DNA of 5,901 bases from a bacterium (GTDB taxonomy: Bacteria; Patescibacteriota; WWE3; 2-01-FULL-39-13; JAQBTZ01), in the NCBI GenBank assembly GCA_027624675.1, contig JAQBTZ010000038.1:1-5901 (forward strand). Direction: 5' to 3'. The notes beneath the pieces were generated by a model. That model was not told where the DNA came from. It worked only from the letters and a program-made list of their open reading frames with translations, and did no database searches. Every line of letters begins with the position of its first letter. Positions within the stretch are counted from its first letter, which is position 1. Below are positions 1-5,765 of the stretch, one piece after another. Position numbers and translations under genes: made by a program.

Positions 1-398
1 TAATTAATTCTTTAAAAGATATTAACCAAGGAAATCTATATAAAAATCATTTGGATATAGAGTATCCTATTGATTTATCAATCTTTGATGAAAAATTGTT
101 TGAAATTGTTGAGACTTTAGAACCATACGGTGCTGAAAATCCTAGTCCTTTATTTTTAATAAAGGGTTTAAGGATTGTTGATTTTAAGATTATTGGAAAA
201 GACCAGAGTCACTTAACATTAAATATTACTAATGAAACTGAATTTATAAGAGGTGTAGGTTTTGGCATGGCTGAACTGGCTCAAAATCTTAAGTTTGACG
301 AAAAGGTAGATATTGTTTGTTCAATAACTAAAAATGAATGGAATGGAAATACTAACTACGAATTTCAATTGAAAGATTTAAAGCATTTTAAAAACTAG
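1..398 (+). CDS. recJ: Single-stranded-DNA-specific exonuclease RecJ, C-terminal part (5' truncated by window edge)
   Basis: This is the last ~132 codons of recJ. The frame is open from base 3 with no stop, so the gene begins before the window; the TTG at 51 is an internal leucine codon, not a start. RecJ is a cytoplasmic 5'-3' single-strand DNA exonuclease used in recombination and mismatch or base-excision repair. What is visible is the end of the DHHA1 region and the OB-fold that grips ssDNA. The signature LEPYGAENPSPLF (about 117-155) matches the family's 'LEPfGxgNPxPvF'. It is followed by an IGKDQSHLTL block, a 'GVGFGMAELA' block, and a final 'NEWNGNTNYEFQLKDL' strand pair that ends the OB-fold. 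The catalytic DHH motifs lie outside the window. The stop is TAG at 396-398, and the last 21 bases overlap the 3' end of the convergent permease gene. Identification is by family motifs and is fairly secure. Confidence 0.9.
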   Translation, partial: INSLKDINQGNLYKNHLDIEYPIDLSIFDEKLFEIVETLEPYGAENPSPLFLIKGLRIVDFKIIGKDQSHLTLNITNETEFIRGVGFGMAELAQNLKFDEKVDIVCSITKNEWNGNTNYEFQLKDLKHFKN

Positions 399-1481
399 CC
401 TAATAATCTCAATAATTATCATGATTGCTAAGATATAAGAGAAAAGCTCAAAAATAAAGTTATGTCCAAATTTTATTTTATATATTAAGTGAATAATTAG
501 ATGTAAAAACGCTGTAAATAAACCTCCTACTGTTCCAATAACTAAAACGAGTTGATTAACGCCAACTGCAAATAAGGCAAGAGGAATAAAAATAACTATT
601 AGTATTGAAATTAATCTTGAGCAGTTAAAGTCTTCTACTAATGTATCAATACTTACTACAGATAAGCTTTGGTAAGATGTTGTTACTGCAAGTATTCCAA
701 CTAAAGCCCCAAGAACAATTAATGGATTACTTAGTACTAAACCACTAAGTCCATTTTCAGAAACAGTGTGAGAGTTAAGTAAGACTGCGATTATAAAACC
801 GATATATAAAATAATTGGGATTAGTGAATTTATAATTGTTGTTAGCTTTAAGTTGCTATATGATAAAGTTTTTTTTAACTCGGGTAATATTCCAAATCCA
901 GTATTTGCGGCAAGTGTAACCCCAAGTAGTAAAGGTATTGTAAAAGGTTGGATTTTATTGCTAGTTAAGATTATTAAACTTGAATAATTATTAGTTTGCC
1001 AAAGTAAGATTGCTGTTAAAGAAAGTAACAAGATAATTAAGAGTGAGGTTAGGTATCTTTCTGATTTATTAAATAGATTACGACTAAATATTGGTAATCC
1101 AAATAATATAACAAAAATTAATGCAATAAGTTTCTCATTAAATTGGTTTTGAAAAATAGTATTGAAAAACGAGATAATAATAATAATGTAGGCAAGGTTG
1201 GAACCAAGTGCACCAAGTAGTGTCATAACAGAAACTAGCATCTTATATTTTCTTCCAAGGTAAATTTCAGTATAACCTGGCAGTTGATGTTGTGAGTGGG
1301 TGTTAATAATAATTTTAGAATAGATATAGTTGGTGTACATAGATAAAAGTGAGATCAATAAGAAAAGACTGCTAGCCAGGATAAGGTTTTGTTTATCAAA
1401 AACGTATGGAAGTGTAAAAAAACTAGCTCCAATAATTGTTCCTATTAGTGAGTATAAAATGGGCACTTTTTTCATATTCAT
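378..1481 (-). CDS. Amino-acid permease, aromatic amino acid (Trp/Tyr) transporter-like, APC superfamily
   Basis: An integral membrane protein of 367 residues with about 11 hydrophobic helices (roughly 8-28, 32-56, 85-107, 117-132, 144-161, 178-194, 213-235, 250-275, 289-307, 309-335 and 345-364). Helix 1 carries GTIIGASFFTLPYVF (14-28), the glycine-rich unwound substrate-binding segment typical of the Mtr/TyrP/TnaB and related APC-fold carriers. The helix near 195-204, GFGILPELKK, matches the 'GFxxLPEl' segment in the same families. It probably imports an amino acid with a cation; the substrate cannot be read from the sequence. A length near 370 is a little short of the ~400 of Mtr/TyrP. The start is uncertain. 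ATG at 1481 lies only 3 bases from a good -10 box (TATACT), so a near-leaderless start at the ATG of codon 3 (1475) is attractive and gives MKKVPILYSLIG. The gene is divergent from the YbaK-like gene and overlaps recJ by 21 bases at its 3' end. Confidence 0.8.
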   Translation of the reverse strand: MNMKKVPILYSLIGTIIGASFFTLPYVFDKQNLILASSLFLLISLLSMYTNYIYSKIIINTHSQHQLPGYTEIYLGRKYKMLVSVMTLLGALGSNLAYIIIIISFFNTIFQNQFNEKLIALIFVILFGLPIFSRNLFNKSERYLTSLLIILLLSLTAILLWQTNNYSSLIILTSNKIQPFTIPLLLGVTLAANTGFGILPELKKTLSYSNLKLTTIINSLIPIILYIGFIIAVLLNSHTVSENGLSGLVLSNPLIVLGALVGILAVTTSYQSLSVVSIDTLVEDFNCSRLISILIVIFIPLALFAVGVNQLVLVIGTVGGLFTAFLHLIIHLIYKIKFGHNFIFELFSYILAIMIIIEIIRLVFKML

Positions 1482-1484
1482 TTT

Positions 1485-1513
1485 AGTATACGTCTATTTT
1501 TTTAATCAGTCAC
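1485..1513 (-). promoter_or_regulatory. Candidate promoter of the permease gene
   Basis: Read on the minus strand, a -35-like GTGACT (1513-1508; 4 of 6 to TTGACA) and a -10 TATACT (1490-1485; 5 of 6 to TATAAT) are separated by exactly 17 bases. A transcript starting 6 to 8 bases past the -10 would begin at about 1479-1477. That is past the first base of the upstream ATG and just before the codon-3 ATG at 1475. It therefore predicts a leaderless or nearly leaderless mRNA and argues for the downstream start. Inferred from sequence only. Confidence 0.45.
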
Positions 1514-1531
1514 CTGCAGAATTAAAATAAA

Positions 1532-1537
1532 TATGAT
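1532..1537 (+). promoter_or_regulatory. Candidate -10 box for the YbaK-like gene
   Basis: TATGAT (5 of 6 to TATAAT) overlaps the ATG at 1533. Initiation about 7 bases downstream (near 1544) would leave a leader of about 10 bases before the ATG at 1554 and would exclude the ATG at 1533. The matching -35 (GTCACC, 1509-1514, 17-base spacer) is weak, with 3 of 6 matches. It overlaps the -35 of the divergent permease promoter, so the two promoters may compete. TAAAAT at 1523-1528 is an alternative -10. Confidence 0.3.
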
Positions 1538-1553
1538 ACCCTTAATAGTTATT

Positions 1554-2021
1554 ATGGGATTTTATGAAAAAATAATTGAATTTTTAAATAGTAAAAATGT
1601 TAACTACCAGTTGTTTGAGCACGAACCGGTTTTTACTAGTAAACAAGCGTCAGAAGTTAGAGGAGGTGGAGTGATTGAGCAGGGTGCAAAGGCGTTAGTA
1701 TTTGATATTGGTAGACCTGTAATGTTGGTTCTTCGAGGCAATGATAAAGTAGATGGTAAATTAGCGAAAAGTATCTTACAAGCTAAGCAGGTTCCGCTTG
1801 CGACACCTGAAAATGTTAAAAAGTATACAGGAGTTGAGATAGGAGCAGTTGCACCATTTGGGTTTTTGTTAGGTATTGAAACTTTCGTTGATGAGAAATT
1901 GTTTAATAATGAACATATTTTATTTAATCCTGGGAAACATAATAAAACTATAAAGATGTTAGCTTTAGATTATAAAAAGATAGGTGAAATTAAGTTACAA
2001 AACTTTAGCAAAAATGATTAA
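1554..2021 (+). CDS. YbaK/EbsC/ProX-type aminoacyl-tRNA deacylase (trans-editing domain protein)
   Basis: A stand-alone INS/YbaK-like domain of 155 residues, cytoplasmic. Such proteins hydrolyse mischarged tRNAs, typically Cys- or Ala-tRNA-Pro; the substrate of this one cannot be assigned. Family landmarks appear in order (numbered from ATG 1554): an N-terminal helix and EHEPVFTSKQASEVRG (about 23-37), GAKALVF (44-50) with the conserved lysine K46 needed for deacylation in YbaK, VMLVLRGNDKVD (56-67), TGVEIGAVAPFG (92-103) with the GxxxPFG loop, and ILFNPGKHNKTI (122-133), equivalent to the 'fNaG' loop. The frame is open from an earlier ATG at 1533, but that adds only the hydrophobic stretch MIPLIVI, overlaps a -10-like box, and is unlike the family N-terminus; 1554 is preferred. 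There is no Shine-Dalgarno sequence. The stop overlaps the start of the next gene (ATGATTAA), so the two are probably one operon with coupled translation. Confidence 0.82.
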   Translation: MGFYEKIIEFLNSKNVNYQLFEHEPVFTSKQASEVRGGGVIEQGAKALVFDIGRPVMLVLRGNDKVDGKLAKSILQAKQVPLATPENVKKYTGVEIGAVAPFGFLLGIETFVDEKLFNNEHILFNPGKHNKTIKMLALDYKKIGEIKLQNFSKND

Positions 2022-2970
2022 AAAATTTGCGTTAACTCCTTTGATACGAATAAGTATTCTTTTAATTTGTTTTTTAATATTTGTATTTTACTCATCTTAC
2101 AGTAAGCCTATAGGTAACAAGAAATTAGGTAATAACAAAGAAAGTAGTGCACAAGAACTACAACAGGCTGTAATTAAATCAGAGGTGGTTGAGAAACCAA
2201 TTGTTAAACCTGTTAATCTACCAATAGATGTATCAGCAAAATCTGCAATGGTAAGTGATATTGATGGAAATTTATTTTACTCCAAAAATTTAAATGCAAA
2301 ATTAGCTCCAGCTTCTACAACCAAGATAATGACAGCAGTAGTAGCTTTAGAAGAATATAATTTAGATGATGTGGTAGAAGTTCCATATTATTGTACTACT
2401 GTACCAACACAAAAAGTTGGATTTGTAGTTGGTGAAAAACTGACTATTCGAGCACTAATAACTTCTATGTTAGTTTTTTCAGGCGCAGATGCTGCCTGTA
2501 CATTGCAGTTTAAAAACAGTGAGCCTCATATTTTTGTTAATAAAATGAATGAAAAAGCCCAAAAACTAGGTATGGATAATACAAATTTTTCAAACGTAAT
2601 TGGTTATGATGAGCTTGATCATTACTCATCGGCCATGGATATGTATAAATTGTCAATATATGCAATGACAAATAAAGAATTTGCTCGTAATGTTTCCCTA
2701 AAAGAGGTTGTTATTGTATCTGTAGATGGGGCTAACGTTCATAATATTAAAAACACTAACGAACTGTTATTTACTCATCCAAATGTAATTGGAATAAAAA
2801 CAGGGTTTACTGATTTTGCAAAAGATTGTCTAGTTTTCGAGTACGAGTTACAAGGCAAAAGATTTTTAGGAGTGGTTTTAGGTTCTGATAGTAGATTTGA
2901 AGATGCTGAAAAGATGATTACAGCTACAAATGATTATTTAACAACATTGCTATCAAGTGCAGGTAAGTAA
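2014..2970 (+). CDS. D-alanyl-D-alanine carboxypeptidase family (peptidase S11) protein, N-terminally membrane-anchored
   Basis: A low-molecular-weight PBP-like protein of 318 residues. S11 enzymes trim the terminal D-Ala from peptidoglycan stem peptides outside the membrane. The N-terminus has a basic patch (MIKKFALTPLIR), one hydrophobic helix (about 12-30), and a polar linker to about residue 70; the catalytic domain follows. Active-site motifs: SxxK is S101-T-T-K104 within PASTTKIMTA. KTG is K262-T-G264 within GIKTGFT. The SxN motif reads S156-G-A158 (codons 2479-2487), with alanine where PBP5-like enzymes have asparagine. Other family blocks are present: MNEKAQKLGMDNTNFSN, HYSSAMDMYKL and FLGVVLGSDSRFEDA. 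No C-terminal amphipathic anchor is seen, so tethering is by the N-terminal helix. The start is the ATG overlapping the upstream stop; an in-frame GTG at 1984 would add 10 residues. Neither has a Shine-Dalgarno sequence. The 3' end overlaps the convergent gene by 37 bases. The family is secure; full activity is uncertain because of the SGA motif. Confidence 0.85.
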   Translation: MIKKFALTPLIRISILLICFLIFVFYSSYSKPIGNKKLGNNKESSAQELQQAVIKSEVVEKPIVKPVNLPIDVSAKSAMVSDIDGNLFYSKNLNAKLAPASTTKIMTAVVALEEYNLDDVVEVPYYCTTVPTQKVGFVVGEKLTIRALITSMLVFSGADAACTLQFKNSEPHIFVNKMNEKAQKLGMDNTNFSNVIGYDELDHYSSAMDMYKLSIYAMTNKEFARNVSLKEVVIVSVDGANVHNIKNTNELLFTHPNVIGIKTGFTDFAKDCLVFEYELQGKRFLGVVLGSDSRFEDAEKMITATNDYLTTLLSSAGK

Positions 2971-4058
2971 GAAACATATTCTCCAAGCTTGCCTGATTCA
3001 GTCTCAAACCTCCCTTTAAATATGTATATTGGTTGAATAAACTTAGGAACACCATCTTCCATAATGTAAGCTAACTCAATTGATTTAATCTTAACTGATT
3101 TTATATTTTTCATTATATATGATTTATAGCTATCTTCGCCCTCTTCAACTAATTTAACAATAGTGCCATTTCCAGAAACTAGCTCTTGCCATGCAGTATT
3201 GATATTTTTAAGTGGATAAGTTGATCCTTGTTCAGAGTCGAAACTCCAGTAGTTTACGTTAGCTTTTAGTAATTTATTTGGAACTAAATATCCCTTAGCT
3301 AAAAAGTAATTAATATAGCTATTATCGTATCTTGTACCGTATATATTAAATTTAGTTTCGGCATAAGTTAACGTTTTAAAGATATCAACCCTTGTAAGTT
3401 GTGCTTCAGAAAGCGAAGGAGCCTCTTCTAACACCTCTTGATTTATTCTCGCAAAACTCACCTCTGTCGTAAAATTTTCAGCATCCTTTTTAATATCAAC
3501 AAAAGAGTGATTTGCAAAAATTCCAAGCGCACTTGATTTAGCCTGTTCTGAGGTAATTGCATCTCCTCTTCGCAAGTACAGATTAATCTGAGCTAAGTTT
3601 GGATCAATTTCGTAATTAAAAGATAATATGTTTAAATTTAGTGTTCGTTGTGGAACAAGGCTTTGCCACTTCCATTCAATATTTGTTAGTTGTGTGTATG
3701 CAGAATTTTTAAAACCAAAGTATTCAGCAATTTGCTTTGCTTTTTGTTCAACTAAAATATCTTGCTTAGGTACAATAACCTTAAATACAGGCATCTGGCT
3801 TGGTAAACCACTAGGAAGTCTGCCACTTATCGTATCAACCTCATATTTAATTGTTCCGTCGGTTTTAAGACTCTCAATATTTGGTAAAGGTATTAGTCCA
3901 AATTGCACAGTAGGTACAGCCGCTTTGGGAGGAAAAAGTACCTTAAACAAAACTGTTCCAGCAGCGAAAGTAAATTTTATAATAAAATAAAGCACCATAA
4001 GTGCCACAAAGATTAAGATAGTTTTTTTAAATAGACGCGAAGCGTCCGCAAGTTTCAT
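2934..4058 (-). CDS. Conserved-looking membrane-anchored protein of unknown function
   Basis: A 374-residue protein that I cannot assign to a characterised family. The N-terminus (MKLADASRLFKK) is basic. It is followed by a hydrophobic stretch at about 13-42 that forms one long or two short membrane segments, then a proline-rich turn (FPPKAAVPTVQFG, 42-54). The remainder is soluble, rich in alternating beta-type sequence, and probably lies outside the membrane. The C-terminal third contains NTAWQELVSGNGTIVK, then KIKSIELAYIMEDG and FIQPIYIFKGRF. This resembles, loosely, the 'lAY ... ylqPvy.F.G' ending of YycH/YycI-like extracytoplasmic regulators; that is a resemblance, not an assignment. From memory, the 'FPPK...FG' segment recalls an uncharacterised family common in patescibacterial genomes. 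Only two or three cysteine-free domains can be guessed; no catalytic motif is visible. The ATG is 6 bases after an extended -10 box, suggesting a leaderless mRNA. A GACGC-GAA-GCGTC hairpin lies in codons 5-9. The gene overlaps the S11 gene at its 3' end and is divergent from gltX. Confidence 0.7.
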   Translation of the reverse strand: MKLADASRLFKKTILIFVALMVLYFIIKFTFAAGTVLFKVLFPPKAAVPTVQFGLIPLPNIESLKTDGTIKYEVDTISGRLPSGLPSQMPVFKVIVPKQDILVEQKAKQIAEYFGFKNSAYTQLTNIEWKWQSLVPQRTLNLNILSFNYEIDPNLAQINLYLRRGDAITSEQAKSSALGIFANHSFVDIKKDAENFTTEVSFARINQEVLEEAPSLSEAQLTRVDIFKTLTYAETKFNIYGTRYDNSYINYFLAKGYLVPNKLLKANVNYWSFDSEQGSTYPLKNINTAWQELVSGNGTIVKLVEEGEDSYKSYIMKNIKSVKIKSIELAYIMEDGVPKFIQPIYIFKGRFETESGKLGEYVSYLPALDSNVVK

Positions 4059-4064
4059 AATATA

Positions 4065-4073
4065 ATAATATCA
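4065..4073 (-). promoter_or_regulatory. Candidate extended -10 promoter for the unknown membrane protein
   Basis: Reading the minus strand, TG (4073-4072), one base, then TATTAT (4070-4065; 5 of 6 to TATAAT) form an extended -10 element. Six bases separate it from the ATG at 4058, so the expected transcription start falls on or next to the A of the start codon. No convincing -35 is seen, which is tolerated for extended -10 promoters. Sequence-based inference. Confidence 0.42.
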
Positions 4074-4104
4074 CGTTTCCCTTATGTTTTTCTTAAATTA
4101 ATTG

Positions 4105-4110
4105 TAAAAT
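4105..4110 (+). promoter_or_regulatory. Candidate -10 box for gltX
   Basis: TAAAAT (5 of 6 to TATAAT) directly follows TG and ends 9 bases before the gltX ATG. Initiation 6 to 9 bases downstream would give a leader of 0 to 3 bases. No Shine-Dalgarno sequence or good -35 lies upstream. The region is AT-rich, so a chance match is possible. Confidence 0.33.
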
Positions 4111-4119
4111 AGCTAATAT

Positions 4120-5604
4120 ATGAACGAAACAGTCAGAACACGAATAGCACCAAGCCCTACAGGACTTGCACACTTGGGTACAATTTATCAGGCATTAATA
4201 AACTATGCTTATGCAAAAGGTAGAGGTGGAAATTTTATATGGCGTTCAGAAGATACTGATCAGGCTAGATTTGTAAAAGGAGCAGAAGAAAATTTAAATG
4301 AGCATTTACACTGGTTTGGTTTAGTACCAGATGAAAGCCCTTTTGAAGGTGGAAAATTTGAACCTTACAGACAATCTGAAAGGCTAGAAACTTATCAAAA
4401 ATATGCAAAAGAACTAATAAGTAAAGATCATGCTTATTACTGTTTTTGTACTTCAGAAAGGCTAACCAAGGTTCGTGAACAAATGCAAAAAGATGGAATA
4501 CCACCAATGTACGATAAATATTGTATTAATCTGAGTATAGAGGAATCAGAAGAAAGAGTTAAAAAAGGCGAGAATTTTGTTATTAGAATGAAAATCCCTT
4601 TAGACGAAACAATAAAAGTATACGACGAAGTATTAGGTGAAATACTGTTTGACAGCAACACAATAGATGATCAGGTGTTGATAAAATCAGATGGGTTTCC
4701 AACATACCATATGGCAGTTGTGGTTGATGACTACCTTATGGAAATAACACATATGGTACGAGCAAGAGAATGGTTACCATCTAGCCCTAAACAGGTTTTG
4801 TTATACAGGTATTTTGGGTGGGAGTTGCCAAAGTTAATACATGTTCCAGTAATCTTAAATAGTGATGGAAAAGGAAAATTAAGTAAAAGACACGGGCACT
4901 CTAGTGCAGACTATTACAGACTGCAGGGCTTTTTACCAAAAGCAATTCTAAACTACCTTGCACAGATAATATGGAATCACCCTAAAGGAAAAGAGATATT
5001 TGATGTAAAAGATTTTGTAAAATATTTTGATTTTAAAGATATAAGCTCACAAGGACCAAGGTTTGATCTAGATAAACTAAAGTGGATTAATGGACAATAC
5101 ATTCGAAAACTAAAGGTAACTGAACTTTATGAAATGCTTGTCGAACACTATACATATACAAAAGATGAAGAAACCTTAAAATGGTTAGAAGATAAAGATT
5201 ATTCGTTAAAAGTAATACCTTTAATACAAGAAAGACTTTCAATACTCAGTGATTTTAAAGGGTTAGTTAGCTATTTTTATATGGATCCACGTCATTCTGA
5301 GACGGAGGCGAAGAATCTCTTAATTAAATCAGGCCAGGATAAAGATCAGATAATGGTTTTATTATCATTTGTGCATGATGAGATAAAGAAAGTAGAAAGC
5401 TGGAAAACAGTAAACTTACATAAGGTTGAAACAGAGATTAGAAACCTGGCTGAAAAAAACACCTGGAAAACACTAAATGCATTTATGCCAATAAGGGTAG
5501 CATTGACTGGTACAAGACAATCCCCACCATTATTTGATGTAATCGAGGTTTTAGGGCAAGAAAAAACCTTGCAGAGATTAAATCAGGCAATACAGAGTTT
5601 GTAA
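4120..5604 (+). CDS. gltX: Glutamate--tRNA ligase (glutamyl-tRNA synthetase)
   Basis: A class I aminoacyl-tRNA synthetase of 494 residues, full length for bacterial GluRS; it charges tRNA with glutamate using ATP in the cytoplasm. Order of domains: Rossmann catalytic fold with RIAPSPTGLAHLGT (8-21), where HLGT is the HIGH motif, and EDTDQARFVKGAEENL (44-59). The insertion domain has C108-F-C110 and YDKYC (131-135), three cysteines resembling the zinc site of E. coli GluRS. Then come DDQVLIKSDGFPTYHMAVVVDD (183-204), VRAREWLPSSPKQ (213-225) and the KMSKS loop KLSKR (253-257). The all-helical anticodon-binding half (about 320-494) ends with ALTGTRQSPPLFDVIEVLG (461-479). In the motif after FPTYH most GluRS have 'RG(E/D)(E/D)'; here it is RARE. 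The ATG gives the usual short N-terminus before RIAPSPTG. A tRNA-Gln lies downstream, so a non-discriminating enzyme that also makes Glu-tRNA-Gln is plausible, but the sequence alone does not show it. Confidence 0.95.
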   Translation: MNETVRTRIAPSPTGLAHLGTIYQALINYAYAKGRGGNFIWRSEDTDQARFVKGAEENLNEHLHWFGLVPDESPFEGGKFEPYRQSERLETYQKYAKELISKDHAYYCFCTSERLTKVREQMQKDGIPPMYDKYCINLSIEESEERVKKGENFVIRMKIPLDETIKVYDEVLGEILFDSNTIDDQVLIKSDGFPTYHMAVVVDDYLMEITHMVRAREWLPSSPKQVLLYRYFGWELPKLIHVPVILNSDGKGKLSKRHGHSSADYYRLQGFLPKAILNYLAQIIWNHPKGKEIFDVKDFVKYFDFKDISSQGPRFDLDKLKWINGQYIRKLKVTELYEMLVEHYTYTKDEETLKWLEDKDYSLKVIPLIQERLSILSDFKGLVSYFYMDPRHSETEAKNLLIKSGQDKDQIMVLLSFVHDEIKKVESWKTVNLHKVETEIRNLAEKNTWKTLNAFMPIRVALTGTRQSPPLFDVIEVLGQEKTLQRLNQAIQSL

Positions 5605-5617
5605 CTGCAAATTTTCC

Positions 5618-5653
5618 CGTCGTTATCCTCGCGTATGCGGGGAAGAATCTAGT
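5618..5653. repeat. Palindromic intergenic repeat, unit 1
   Basis: This unit begins CGTCGTTAT and ends GAATCTAGT, flanking the hairpin CCTCGC-GTAT-GCGGGG (5627-5642, six pairs including one T-G). It starts 14 bases after the gltX stop. Ends and layout are shared with the two following units (CGTCATT, palindrome, AATC[TC]A). The type resembles the widespread 'GTCATTCC...GGAATC' dispersed palindromes of bacterial intergenic regions. It could also serve as a weak transcription end for gltX, but no run of T follows it. Confidence 0.6.
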
Positions 5654-5663
5654 ATTTCATTGT

Positions 5664-5692
5664 CGTCATTTCCACGAAAGTGAAAATCCAGT
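5664..5692. repeat. Palindromic intergenic repeat, unit 2
   Basis: CGTCATT (5664-5670) and AATCCAGT (5685-5692) flank or overlap an imperfect palindrome with arms 5668-5675 and 5680-5687, a GAAA loop, and one C-A mismatch (5672/5683). The mismatch would be repaired by a single A-to-G change, as expected for a decayed copy of a once perfect palindrome. It is ten bases from unit 1. Confidence 0.6.
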
Positions 5693-5697
5693 TTAAC

Positions 5698-5726
5698 TTA
5701 ACTCTATCATCAGTTTGTTATATAAT
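5698..5726 (+). promoter_or_regulatory. Promoter of the tRNA-Gln gene
   Basis: TTAACT (5698-5703; 4 of 6 to TTGACA), a 17-base spacer, and a perfect TATAAT (5721-5726). It is the best promoter match in the window. Initiation is expected near 5732-5734, at the left end of palindromic unit 3, leaving a leader of about 32 bases before the mature tRNA that RNase P would remove. Confidence 0.6.
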
Positions 5727-5732
5727 AACACT

Positions 5733-5760
5733 CGTCATTCTGAATTTATTTCAGAATCTA
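5733..5760. repeat. Palindromic intergenic repeat, unit 3
   Basis: CGTCATTCTGAA-TTTAT-TTCAGAATCTA contains a perfect 8-base inverted repeat (ATTCTGAA 5737-5744, TTCAGAAT 5750-5757) with a 5-base loop. It shares the CGTCATT start and AATCTA end with units 1 and 2 but has a different core. It lies between the tRNA promoter and the mature tRNA, so it would be transcribed as a hairpin in the precursor leader. Confidence 0.62.
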
Positions 5761-5765
5761 ATTAT

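Noticed and set aside
1330..1530. Open frame on the plus strand, 66 codons
   Set aside because: It lies opposite the N-terminal part of the permease gene, crosses its promoter, and shows no protein-like pattern; a shadow frame.
3628..3990. Open frame on the plus strand, 120 codons
   Set aside because: It is antisense to the unknown membrane protein, whose frame has a proper membrane anchor and promoter; the plus-strand translation looks like random sequence rich in Ser/Cys/Leu.
4265..4661. Two open frames on the minus strand inside gltX
   Set aside because: They are antisense to conserved gltX motifs, with low-complexity translations and no promoter.
5627..5660. Intrinsic terminator for gltX at palindromic unit 1
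   Set aside because: The hairpin is followed by AAGAATCTAG rather than a run of T, so it is better described as a repeat unit; termination there is possible but not supported.
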